From assembly GCA_026707665.1 (NCBI GenBank), contig JAPOWK010000114.1, positions 62,001-126,000 of the forward strand: a stretch of DNA of 64,000 nucleotides, read 5' to 3'. Origin of the DNA: Chloroflexota bacterium (lineage in GTDB: Bacteria > Chloroflexota > Anaerolineae > Aggregatilineales > Phototrophicaceae). The stretch's first letter is position 1, and every line of letters starts with the position of its first letter. Of the stretch, positions 1-7,949 are shown one piece after another. Position numbers and translations under genes: made by a program. The notes below the pieces were generated by a model. It saw only the letters and a program-made list of their open reading frames with translations. It did not search any database and was not told the DNA's origin.

Positions 1-58
1 CGCTCCCCTTTATAGCGCGGTTGATTCTGTTCGCTGCCGTCGATCGGCTTTCGTAGGT

Positions 59-64
59 TATAAT
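59..64 (+). promoter_or_regulatory. Putative -10 box of the lipoprotein gene
   Basis: A perfect TATAAT lies 10 bases before the ATG at 75, so the transcript would be nearly leaderless. No convincing -35 hexamer is seen 16-18 bases upstream. Confidence 0.35.
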
Positions 65-74
65 CCAGCGCATT

Positions 75-875
75 ATGACCAGCAGGTTCCCACCGAGCGT
101 GCGCCGCGTCGTCCGCTGCTTGATCATCGCGGCCGCAGCCGCCATCTTGACCGCTTGCCGCTCCGACGAGCCGCAGCAAACCGCCACCGCCGTATATCAA
201 GACTCTGTCGTCAACATCCAGGCTTTACGCGCTACGGCGACCGTCGCTCGCGCCCGCGTTCAAACCACGCTCGATTACGCGGGCACGCGCGTCGGCCAGG
301 CGGAATCCGCGCGCGCATTCCTCGTCTCCAACCTGATCAGCCTCGGTACAGAAGCCGCCCACATAGAAGAAAACCTGGCGCAATTGGAACAGATTGCTAC
401 ACCAGTTTCATTCAATACGCCTGCCGAGCAAGCTTCGGGCGCCACCACCGCAGTTGCGCCGCCCTCGAAGCCGAGACCCGGCGCCATCGTGACGCCGCCC
501 GTGGTGACGCCGGCGCCGACAGCCACCGAGAGCGGACCGCGCCTGGAGAATATCACGATGGCATCGGGGGTCAATGAGTTCGAATGCGCGCGCGATGTCA
601 ATCCGCGCTTCACACCGGCTTCAGCGGCGATTTACGTAGTTGGCCGCGCCTACCGTATTCCCGCCGGCGCCACGATCTCGTCCGCCTGGCGGCGCGCCGG
701 AGAGGACGTGGTCAGCTTCAGTTTCCACCGGGAACATGAGATTAACGACAACTGCATCTGGTTCTATATTGACCAGACGGATACGCCCTTTACCGTAGGT
801 TCGTGGAGCGTCGAGATCAGCGTGGATGGCGTGCCGTTGTCGTCGCCGGTGGCCTTCCAGATTGTCGCCAACTGA
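75..875 (+). CDS. Putative lipoprotein of unknown function
   Basis: The 266-residue protein begins with an Arg-rich n-region, a hydrophobic Ala/Ile core and a lipobox LTAC with the lipidated Cys at residue 28, so it should be an exported lipid-anchored protein. A Thr/Ala-rich helical stretch (about 35-105) is followed by a Pro/Thr linker (about 115-155). The C-terminal globular region (about 160-266) has two Cys residues and alternating hydrophobic residues typical of a beta-sandwich, but I do not recognise the family. It stands alone upstream of a small STAS-like gene. The function is unknown; the call as a lipoprotein is firm. Confidence 0.75.
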   Translation: MTSRFPPSVRRVVRCLIIAAAAAILTACRSDEPQQTATAVYQDSVVNIQALRATATVARARVQTTLDYAGTRVGQAESARAFLVSNLISLGTEAAHIEENLAQLEQIATPVSFNTPAEQASGATTAVAPPSKPRPGAIVTPPVVTPAPTATESGPRLENITMASGVNEFECARDVNPRFTPASAAIYVVGRAYRIPAGATISSAWRRAGEDVVSFSFHREHEINDNCIWFYIDQTDTPFTVGSWSVEISVDGVPLSSPVAFQIVAN

Positions 876-951
876 GCTGCGCAGCGTCCGATTCGGCTTG
901 ATTTCTTAGGCGACGCGTGTTCAAGATCATACTGGAATCGAAAGCAACTCC

Positions 952-960
952 TGGCATAAT
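952..960 (+). promoter_or_regulatory. Extended -10 element before the STAS-like gene
   Basis: TGG followed by CATAAT matches an extended -10 (TGn plus a hexamer one base off consensus), about 50 bases before the ATG at 1009. The -35 region is poor. Confidence 0.3.
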
Positions 961-1008
961 CTTACGTATAGCGATTTGTAGCATTTGGCGAGCAACAGGA
1001 AAAACAAG

Positions 1009-1401
1009 ATGGCGATTGTGACCCGCTGGGATAACAAGAAGAAGACAGTCATCCTTCTGGAATTCGAGTCGGAATGGAATTGGGAAGAATTAGAAGGAGC
1101 AGTGCATAGAGCCGATCAATTGATCGGCAGCGTGGAGCACTTCGTCGACCTGATTATCGACCTGGAAGGCACGACCATCCCGCGCGATGTACTAACCGCC
1201 GCCAAGACGCTGCTGGCCTCCGGCGATGCGCGACCCAACGAAGGCGCCCGCGTCGTCGTCGGCGCGAACGGCGCCATCCGGACTATCTACCAGACGATTC
1301 AAAAGACATTTAATAGCGCCGTGGAAGGGCGTGAAGTCCTCTTTGCGCCCAATATGGCTGACGCGCGCGCGATCGTGCGCGGCCTGGCGCTGGATCGCTA
1401 A
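1009..1401 (+). CDS. Small STAS/SpoIIAA-like protein
   Basis: This 130-residue cytoplasmic protein has no signal peptide or membrane segment. Its alternating pattern, a strand ending in LIIDLEG, a helix of charged residues and a late VVVG strand, suggests a STAS-type alpha/beta fold, as in anti-anti-sigma or crotonase-unrelated 'SpoIIAA-like' proteins. The assignment rests on pattern only. The open frame extends to a TTG at 985, but the ATG at 1009 is preceded by AGGAAA at a 6-base spacing and is preferred. No partner kinase or phosphatase lies nearby, so a partner-switching role is only a guess. Confidence 0.6.
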   Translation: MAIVTRWDNKKKTVILLEFESEWNWEELEGAVHRADQLIGSVEHFVDLIIDLEGTTIPRDVLTAAKTLLASGDARPNEGARVVVGANGAIRTIYQTIQKTFNSAVEGREVLFAPNMADARAIVRGLALDR

Positions 1402-1413
1402 AAGCTCCTTCCA

Positions 1414-1436
1414 TTGTCGAGCGCCGCGGTCGACAA
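1414..1436 (+). terminator. Possible hairpin terminator after the STAS-like gene
   Basis: TTGTCGA and TCGACAA form a perfect 7-bp stem around a 9-base GC-rich loop, 12 bases after the stop codon. The tract that follows is only moderately T-rich, so termination is uncertain. Confidence 0.35.
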
Positions 1437-1555
1437 ACTGGCTTATTCGTTTGATCGCCGTCCGACGCGCCTTCACATTCGTTGCTCTTGACCTAGCCAG
1501 ATGTTTAGCGCCCCTAGCCCTAAGCGCAGTGTTTCTGCCTGCCCTTCTTCGCCTA

Positions 1556-1564
1556 TGCTATAGT
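1556..1564 (+). promoter_or_regulatory. Extended -10 promoter of the ABC exporter
   Basis: TGC followed by TATAGT (one mismatch to TATAAT) makes an extended -10. A start near 1571 would give a leader of under 20 bases carrying the AAGGGG ribosome site of the ABC exporter gene. Confidence 0.45.
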
Positions 1565-1588
1565 CATGTCAAGGGGTGAGGCAAGCTC

Positions 1589-3532
1589 ATGGGAATGATT
1601 GGCGGCGGCGGCTGGTTTCACCGCGGACGCAGGTACGACACGAAGACGAAACCCAATGTATCGGGGCGTCTGCTCTTGCGCGTATTGCGCTATGCCAAGC
1701 CATACCGGCTGCAAATCGTAGGCATGTTGGTCGCCATTGTGGTGACGACAAGCCTGGGATTGATCAACCCGCTGATTTTCCGCCAGATTATCGATGTAGC
1801 GTTGCCGGCGAAAGATATCGCCATGTTGAACGCGCTGGCTTTCGCCATGCTCGTCTTGCCGTTGACCGTTGCCGTCGTCCGCATTCTGCAGCGAAAGTTG
1901 AATGTCACCATTGCCGAAGGGGTCATCTACGATCTGCGAATCTCGCTCTACCGTCACCTGCAGCAGATGTCGCTAAGATTCTTCACCAATACAAAAACCG
2001 GCGAATTGATGAGCCGCCTGAACAACGATGTCATCGGCGCGCAGAATGCCGTCAGCAACACCATCGTCTCGATCATCACCAACTTCTTTATGGTGGTCGC
2101 CACCCTGGCCATCATGTTGCATTTGGAATGGCGCTTGACCGTACTGAGCGTCGTTGTTCTGCCGCTCTACCTCGTAATTATGCGCCGGCTGGGCGCGCGG
2201 CTGGAAAAGATCTCGCGCGAGCAGCGGGTTCATGACGCCCAGATGAACGCGATGATGAATGAAACGCTAAACATCAGCGGCGCCTTGTTGGTCAAGCTGT
2301 TTGGGCGATTGGAAGCTGAGGTCGAGCATTTCGAAGGGCGCGCCGCCGATGTGCGCGACGCCGGCATCAAACGCGCCGTGATGGGAATACAATTCTCCAC
2401 GCTTCTCGGTCTACTGGAATACATCAGCACGGCGCTGGTCTACTGGATCGGCGGTCTGCTTGTAATTGGGGAGGCGCTGTCGGTAGGCACTATTGTCGCC
2501 TTCGTTGTTTACGCCACGCGGCTATATTTTCCGCTGGAAATGCTCGCCAACGCGCCGGTGGATTTCGCTCAATCCATTGTCAGTTTCGAGCGCGTCTTTG
2601 AAATCATCGACCTGCCGCTGGAAATCGCTGAGGCCGACGATGCGATTCGATTGGAAAAAGTGGAGGGAAAGCTGGCATTCAACGATGTCAGCTTTCGGTA
2701 CCAAATCGATGGGGATCAGCTGCTTTCCGATGTCGAGCGAGTCGGTCGCTTCGCCAGCGTGGCGGCGACACGGTCAGGTGATGCGGATCGCCGGCAGAAC
2801 GGAGCGCCTGCGACCGGCGTCACGCACCAAGCGCGCGAAATGGCTTTGGAGAACATCTCCTTCCGCATTGAGCCGGGGCAGCTTGTCGCGCTCGTTGGTC
2901 CCAGTGGCGCCGGCAAGACGACTCTGACCTACTTGATCCCGCGGCTTTATGATCCGACGGCGGGGCGGATCACGCTCGATGGCTGCGACCTGCGCGATTT
3001 GACGCTGAGCACCATGGCGGAGAACATCGGCATGGTGACGCAGGAGACCTACCTCTTCCATGATACGATCCGCACCAACCTGCTCTACGCCAAGCCGGAC
3101 GCCTCCCAAGCGGAACTCGAAGCGGCGGCCGAGGTCGCGCACATTCACGATTTCGTCATGGGCTTGAGCGAAGGTTACGATTCCATTGTCGGCGAGCGCG
3201 GCTACCGGCTGAGCGGCGGTGAGAAGCAGCGCATGGCGATCGCGCGCGTAGTCTTGAAGGATCCGCGAATCCTGGTGCTCGACGAAGCGACGAGCCACCT
3301 CGACAGCCAGTCGGAAGCGCTGATCCAAGACGCGCTTAGCCAAATCATGCGCGGGCGCACCAGCATCGTCATCGCCCATCGCCTCAGTACCATTCTGGCC
3401 GCCGATACCATTCTCGTGCTCGACCGCGGCGCAATCGTCGAGCAGGGCTCCCACGCCGATCTCCTGACGAAAGACGGGCTATATGCCAAGCTCTATGAGA
3501 CACAATTCAGCCAGCAGCATGAATTCTTTTGA
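1589..3532 (+). CDS. ABC exporter, fused membrane and ATPase domains
   Basis: The 647-residue half-transporter has an N-terminal type IV exporter membrane domain of six predicted helices (about 35-325) and a C-terminal ATPase. The ATPase shows Walker A GPSGAGKTT (about 435), signature LSGGEKQR (about 541), Walker B LVLDEA and the switch His in IVIAHRLST. It would work as a dimer exporting a lipid, drug or peptide, but the substrate cannot be told. The ribosome site AAGGGGTGAGG sits 8 bases before the ATG. Unusually, about 40 extra polar residues separate the FRY A-loop (about 370) from the ALENISF strand (about 419), where most relatives have around ten. The gene lies 12 bases upstream of the nitrilase-family gene. 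Confidence 0.9.
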   Translation: MGMIGGGGWFHRGRRYDTKTKPNVSGRLLLRVLRYAKPYRLQIVGMLVAIVVTTSLGLINPLIFRQIIDVALPAKDIAMLNALAFAMLVLPLTVAVVRILQRKLNVTIAEGVIYDLRISLYRHLQQMSLRFFTNTKTGELMSRLNNDVIGAQNAVSNTIVSIITNFFMVVATLAIMLHLEWRLTVLSVVVLPLYLVIMRRLGARLEKISREQRVHDAQMNAMMNETLNISGALLVKLFGRLEAEVEHFEGRAADVRDAGIKRAVMGIQFSTLLGLLEYISTALVYWIGGLLVIGEALSVGTIVAFVVYATRLYFPLEMLANAPVDFAQSIVSFERVFEIIDLPLEIAEADDAIRLEKVEGKLAFNDVSFRYQIDGDQLLSDVERVGRFASVAATRSGDADRRQNGAPATGVTHQAREMALENISFRIEPGQLVALVGPSGAGKTTLTYLIPRLYDPTAGRITLDGCDLRDLTLSTMAENIGMVTQETYLFHDTIRTNLLYAKPDASQAELEAAAEVAHIHDFVMGLSEGYDSIVGERGYRLSGGEKQRMAIARVVLKDPRILVLDEATSHLDSQSEALIQDALSQIMRGRTSIVIAHRLSTILAADTILVLDRGAIVEQGSHADLLTKDGLYAKLYETQFSQQHEFF

Positions 3533-3544
3533 TCGGCGGCTGCC

Positions 3545-4315
3545 TTGAAAGCGACGATTACGCAGCTCGACGCCAGAAGGCTGGAACGCGACTGGGACGC
3601 GCTCAAAAAGCATGTCAGAAGTGAACAGTCTGAGTTCGTGCTTCTGCCGGAGATGTGCTTCGCGCCCTGGTTCTGCGCGGCGCCCGCCCGCGATGATGCA
3701 GTTTGGAATGCGGCTGTGGCGAGCCATGAAAGCTGGCTCAAGCGCCTGCCTGAACTGGGCGCGCCGGCGATCGTGGGCACGGCGCCTCGGGACGAAGGCA
3801 GCAAGCGATACAATGTCGCCTACTTGTGGACGGCTGATCTGGGGCTGCGCTGGATTCACCGGAAGACCTATCTCCCAAACGACGAAGGCTATTGGGAAGC
3901 CAACTGGTATGATCGCGCTCCGACCGAGTTCCAGCCGGTAGGCCTCAACGGACGCTCAATCGGTCTGATGATATGCACCGAAATCTGGTTCATGCAGCAT
4001 GCGCGAGAATATGGAAAGCGTGACGTGCATCTGCTGCTCAATCCGCGCAGCACGCCGGCGCATACCAATGAAAAATGGCTGGCTGGCGGCCGGACGGCGG
4101 CGGTTGTAGCGGGCGCCTTTTGCCTGTCTTCAAATCATGCCGGGCGCGCCCAGCAACTCGAATTGGGCGGCGCCGGCTGGATTTGCGACCCGGATGGCGT
4201 CGTGCTAGCCACCACGTCGCAGGCGAATCCTTTCGTCACGCTGGACCTGAATCTCCCCCAAGCAGAAATGGCAAAGACCACCTATCCGCGCTATGTCGAT
4301 GACAGCCACATCTGA
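3545..4315 (+). CDS. Carbon-nitrogen hydrolase (nitrilase superfamily)
   Basis: The 256-residue cytoplasmic amidohydrolase-type protein shows the expected catalytic triad context: Glu in LLPEMCF (about 36), Lys in HRKTYLPNDEG (about 107) and Cys in MICTEIWF (about 144). Family members hydrolyse amides or nitriles through a Cys thioester. The region around the Cys, CTEIWF, resembles members acting on amides such as N-carbamoyl compounds, but the substrate is not identifiable. The start is a TTG without an obvious ribosome site, which fits translation coupled to the ABC exporter gene 12 bases upstream. Confidence 0.85.
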   Translation: MKATITQLDARRLERDWDALKKHVRSEQSEFVLLPEMCFAPWFCAAPARDDAVWNAAVASHESWLKRLPELGAPAIVGTAPRDEGSKRYNVAYLWTADLGLRWIHRKTYLPNDEGYWEANWYDRAPTEFQPVGLNGRSIGLMICTEIWFMQHAREYGKRDVHLLLNPRSTPAHTNEKWLAGGRTAAVVAGAFCLSSNHAGRAQQLELGGAGWICDPDGVVLATTSQANPFVTLDLNLPQAEMAKTTYPRYVDDSHI

Positions 4316-4388
4316 ACGCCGTCTTCGCTATACAATCTGGCGCTTAGTCTGCTAACATATCGGCGAGAACGCACGCGTTGGGCTACAA

Positions 4389-5423
4389 ATGGCAGAAATG
4401 CGATTAATTGTCGGGCTGGGTAATCCCGGCGCCAAATATGAGCGCACCCGTCACAATGTAGGCTGGCGCGTGATTGACGTATTGGTGACTCGCTATCAAC
4501 TCGGCGCCGGCCGCAGCGAGCGGCGCGCGCATACCTGGGATGGCTCTGTCCGTGGCCAGCGTGTCAAACTGGCGAAGCCGCTCACTTATATGAACCGCAG
4601 CGGCGAGTGCCTACGCGCGCTGATGGACTACTATGAGATCCCCCTGGACCGTCTAATCGTCGTGCACGATGACCTGGACACGCCCTTCGGCGCCCTTCGC
4701 TTGCGCAAGGCAGGCGGGCACGGCGGACAGAGGGGCTTGCGCAGCATCATGCAGCACCTGGGCGGCAAGGAATTCGCGCGCCTGCGCTTCGGCATCGGGC
4801 GCCCGCCGGGAAGAATGCAACCGGTCGATTATGTGCTGCGGCCATTCAAGGGCGATGACGCGATAAAGGCGGAGGAACTGGCGGCGCGAGCGGCTGACGC
4901 CATCGAGGCTTGGCTTAGTGACGGCATTGAGTTGGCCATGTCGCGCTTCAACGGCGACGCGCCCAGCCAGCGTGAAGGCCGATCAAAAGCGGATTTGGAG
5001 GCTCAACTCGCCATCTGCCAGCGCGCGCATGAGCTGGCGCCATCGGACCCCAAAGCTTTGATAAAACTGATCGCCATCCAAAAGAAACTTGGATTGATTG
5101 ATGAGGCGCTGGCCGGGCACCTCCAATTGGCGACTATGTATGACCGACAGGGCGAAAGCAGCCGGGCGAATGCGGAACGGGTCAAAGCGGTGACGATCCA
5201 ACCGGGGCTTGTCGAGGTGCAGCGCGCGGTCGCGGAATGGTATCTTTCTCAAGACCAGAACAAGAGGGCGGTGGCGCGCTATCTCATACTGGCTGACTAC
5301 TACCGGGAGCGGGATCCGGCGGCGGCACTGAGCGCGGTTGAACGGGCGCTTGCGATCAATCCGCAGCATCCGAAAGCGCTGGCCTATCAGCGAAGCCTGC
5401 AACCGCAAATGGAAACCGAGTAG
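4389..5423 (+). CDS. pth: Peptidyl-tRNA hydrolase with C-terminal TPR-like extension
   Basis: Residues 1 to about 195 are a complete peptidyl-tRNA hydrolase, the enzyme that frees tRNA from dropped-off peptidyl-tRNA. It has the LIVGLGNPG start, the catalytic His in RHNVGW, the MNRSG stretch and the Asp in VHDDLD. Normal bacterial Pth stops there (about 185-200 residues). Here another 150 residues continue in frame, rich in Ala, Leu and charged residues and with the 34-residue periodicity of TPR helices (for example CQRAHELAPSDPKAL and AVERALAINPQHPKAL). Two ATGs (4389 and 4398) are possible. The stop is followed 31 bases later by the next gene. Confidence 0.93.
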   Translation: MAEMRLIVGLGNPGAKYERTRHNVGWRVIDVLVTRYQLGAGRSERRAHTWDGSVRGQRVKLAKPLTYMNRSGECLRALMDYYEIPLDRLIVVHDDLDTPFGALRLRKAGGHGGQRGLRSIMQHLGGKEFARLRFGIGRPPGRMQPVDYVLRPFKGDDAIKAEELAARAADAIEAWLSDGIELAMSRFNGDAPSQREGRSKADLEAQLAICQRAHELAPSDPKALIKLIAIQKKLGLIDEALAGHLQLATMYDRQGESSRANAERVKAVTIQPGLVEVQRAVAEWYLSQDQNKRAVARYLILADYYRERDPAAALSAVERALAINPQHPKALAYQRSLQPQMETE

Positions 5424-5454
5424 CGTCACCACCCGAGGAATGGAGAATGTTGCG

Positions 5455-6663
5455 ATGCAAGTGGTAGCGCCCGAAACCGTCGGCATCTCGGCGGAACGGC
5501 TGAACAAGATCAATGACAAGCTGCAAGAATATGTCGACTGCGGCAAAGTCGCCGGCTTCGTCACGCTGGTCGCGCGTGAATCGGAGGTCGCGCACTTCGA
5601 GACCTGTGGCTATCGCGATGCCGAGAACAAGCTGCCGATGGAGCGCGATACCATCTTCCGCATTTACAGCATGACCAAGCCGATTACCTCCATCGCGCTG
5701 ATGCAACTCTATGAACGCGGCAAATTCCACCTCTCCCAACCGGTCAGCCGCTTCATTCCCGCCTTCGGCAAGACAAAGGTCTTGAGCGGCGTCGGTTTCC
5801 TGGGGCAGCAGCTCGCGCCACAGAACCCGGCGATGACGATTCATCACTTGCTCACCCATACCGCCGGCTTGAGCTACGGCTTCTTCCTGGACAGTCCCAT
5901 TGACGAGTTGTACCGCAATTCGATCTTTCGCAGCGAGACGGCGACACTCGAAGAGAAGATCACTGGCATGGCCGAGCTTCCCTTGCGCTTCCAGCCCGGC
6001 AGCGCCTGGAATTACAGCATCGCAACCGATGTCTGCGGTTATCTGGTCCAATTGCTGGCCGATATGCCCTTTGAAGAATATCTTGAGGAGAATATCTTCC
6101 GCCCGCTGGGCATGGCCGATACGGCTTTTCATGTTTCTGAGCATGACATCGAGCGCTTTGCCAAGCTATACCAGCACCTGCCGCAGACTGGCGGTTTCCG
6201 CGAGTATAAAGGCGCGGCCAATATCCCCTTCCATGACTACACTCAAAGGGCCAGCGCGCCATCGGGTGGCGGCGGCTTGGTCTCCACCACTGCGGACTAT
6301 TGGCGCTTTGCAAACATGCTCTTGAACGATGGCGAAGCCGGCGACGCGCGCATCATCGGCCGCAAGACGCTGGAATTCATGACCCGCAACCACATCAAAA
6401 AAGATTTGCTGCCGCTGGCCATTGGTCCGAAACCCATGCCCGGTCGTGGCTTCGGGCTCGGCTTTGATGTTGTCTTGGACGCAGCCCAAACCGGCGTGCT
6501 CAACTCAGACGGCAACTATGGCTGGAGCGGCGCGGCGGCGACCAATTTCTGGGTTGATCCGCAGGAGCAGCTTGTCGGCATTATCATGACGCAGCTGATG
6601 GACAATATGCTCTTCTTCCAGCAAGACTTCCGCGCCCTGACCTATCAGGCACTGGTGGATTAG
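5455..6663 (+). CDS. Serine hydrolase, class C beta-lactamase/esterase fold
   Basis: This 402-residue protein has no signal peptide. It carries the SxxK nucleophile motif SMTK (Ser about 72) and the HTAGLSYG segment common in EstB-type esterases and penicillin-binding-protein-like hydrolases. The second motif is YSIA at about 185-190, which replaces the more usual YSN. The substrate is unknown; esterase activity is at least as likely as beta-lactamase. The frame is open back to 5338 inside pth, but the ATG at 5455 has GGAGAA at a good distance and is preferred (alternative 5440). It converges on the next hydrolase gene, and the two stop codons share the tetranucleotide TTAG. Confidence 0.85.
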   Translation: MQVVAPETVGISAERLNKINDKLQEYVDCGKVAGFVTLVARESEVAHFETCGYRDAENKLPMERDTIFRIYSMTKPITSIALMQLYERGKFHLSQPVSRFIPAFGKTKVLSGVGFLGQQLAPQNPAMTIHHLLTHTAGLSYGFFLDSPIDELYRNSIFRSETATLEEKITGMAELPLRFQPGSAWNYSIATDVCGYLVQLLADMPFEEYLEENIFRPLGMADTAFHVSEHDIERFAKLYQHLPQTGGFREYKGAANIPFHDYTQRASAPSGGGGLVSTTADYWRFANMLLNDGEAGDARIIGRKTLEFMTRNHIKKDLLPLAIGPKPMPGRGFGLGFDVVLDAAQTGVLNSDGNYGWSGAAATNFWVDPQEQLVGIIMTQLMDNMLFFQQDFRALTYQALVD

Positions 6664-7802
6664 CTTCCCTCAAGAGCCGGAATCAGATAGTTCCAGAGAA
6701 ACTGATACGACTCCGCTTCTTCCGCGTAGTCGCGCTGATTGCCTTGAAATCCGTGCGTGGTGACAAGCACAATCTCGAGCTGGGGAATCACGTGCAGAAT
6801 CTGACCGCCGGCTCCGAGCGCCGAATACATGTCATAGCCGGCGATTCGGTTTAGCCACCAGTAGTAACCATAACCGGCATAATTGTTGCCGATATCGATT
6901 TGTAGCGAGGTCGAAGCGGCCACCCACCAACCCGGCACGATTTGCTCTCCCTGCCAGGCGCCCTCGTCCAGAAACAGCTGACCGAAGCGCGCGACTTCAC
7001 GAGCGGTCATGCTGACGCTGTGGCCCCCGGCAAAATAACCCTGAGGATCGACGCCCCAGAACTCGGCTTCTATTCCGAGCGGCTCAAAGAGAAAGCGGTG
7101 GGCGAATTCGCAGGCGCTCATGCCAGTCGCCTCGGTCAAGACGGCCGACAGCACATGCGAGACGCCGGTGCTGTAGTTAAAGCGCGTGCCGGGTTCGTCA
7201 CTCAAGGGGATACTCAGGATATCCGCTATCCAGTTGTCGCTGCGATTCAACAGGCGCGAGGCCTGGTTTTCCTCCCAGGTTAAGCCATGCGTCATGGTCA
7301 GCATGTCGTGCAGCGTCAACTGGCGCAGCCGGGGATCGGCGGCTGCTGCGAAGTATTCGGGCAGGTAGTCAGCGACGCGATCATCGGTCGATTCGAAATA
7401 GCCCAGGTCAATCGCGATGCCGATCAGCGCCGAGAGCATGCTCTTGGAGACGCTGGCGATATTGTTGCTGTCGGCCGCGCGACTGCCGTTGAAGTAGCTT
7501 TCGTGGACGATGTAACCATGGCGCATGATGATAAGCGACTGTCGCGTCGGCGAATCTGCCAATTGCGCCAGTCCCTCGCCGATGAGCGCCGGATTCATGC
7601 CTTGCGACTCGAAGTCTGAGACCAGCCACAGGTCGTCGTCAGTAAGATCTTTGGGTCCGAAGCTGCGCTGATAGAATCGTCGCTGCGGTCTCCGATCAGT
7701 CAGATCGCAGGCGGAGGGCGGCGACTCGGCCGCTTGCGCGAAACCGGAGGCAGCTTGAAGCGAAATAAGAAGAGTCATTAGCAATCCACTTGCCATCTTC
7801 AT
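6660..7802 (-). CDS. Secreted serine hydrolase, class C beta-lactamase fold
   Basis: The 380-residue precursor has an N-terminal signal peptide with cleavage likely after an Ala-x-Ala near residue 25, so it is exported. The SxxK motif is SVSK (Ser about 117) and the second motif is a Tyr in FNYSTGVSH. The order and spacing resemble 6-aminohexanoate-dimer hydrolase and related esterases. It is only distantly similar to the neighbouring serine hydrolase, so the pair may reflect an old duplication or simply convergent neighbours. I chose the ATG at 7802; the open frame reaches a TTG at 7820, and neither has a clear ribosome site. Confidence 0.85.
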   Translation of the reverse strand: MKMASGLLMTLLISLQAASGFAQAAESPPSACDLTDRRPQRRFYQRSFGPKDLTDDDLWLVSDFESQGMNPALIGEGLAQLADSPTRQSLIIMRHGYIVHESYFNGSRAADSNNIASVSKSMLSALIGIAIDLGYFESTDDRVADYLPEYFAAAADPRLRQLTLHDMLTMTHGLTWEENQASRLLNRSDNWIADILSIPLSDEPGTRFNYSTGVSHVLSAVLTEATGMSACEFAHRFLFEPLGIEAEFWGVDPQGYFAGGHSVSMTAREVARFGQLFLDEGAWQGEQIVPGWWVAASTSLQIDIGNNYAGYGYYWWLNRIAGYDMYSALGAGGQILHVIPQLEIVLVTTHGFQGNQRDYAEEAESYQFLWNYLIPALEGS

Positions 7803-7908
7803 TAGGAATGCCCCGCGCAAGGTCAGCAGAAGCGCTTGACCGTGATCGCTGATACGCGGAATCCACCGCGCGCGCCGAAAGCGTCTAGTTCCATAATCTA
7901 CGCTTTGA

Positions 7909-7914
7909 TATACT
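7909..7914 (+). promoter_or_regulatory. Putative -10 box of mfd
   Basis: TATACT, one mismatch from consensus, lies 36 bases before the preferred mfd ATG at 7950. The -35 is weak. Confidence 0.35.
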
Positions 7915-7949
7915 CATCCGTCGCAATCACTCAAGTGCTAAAGGCAATC

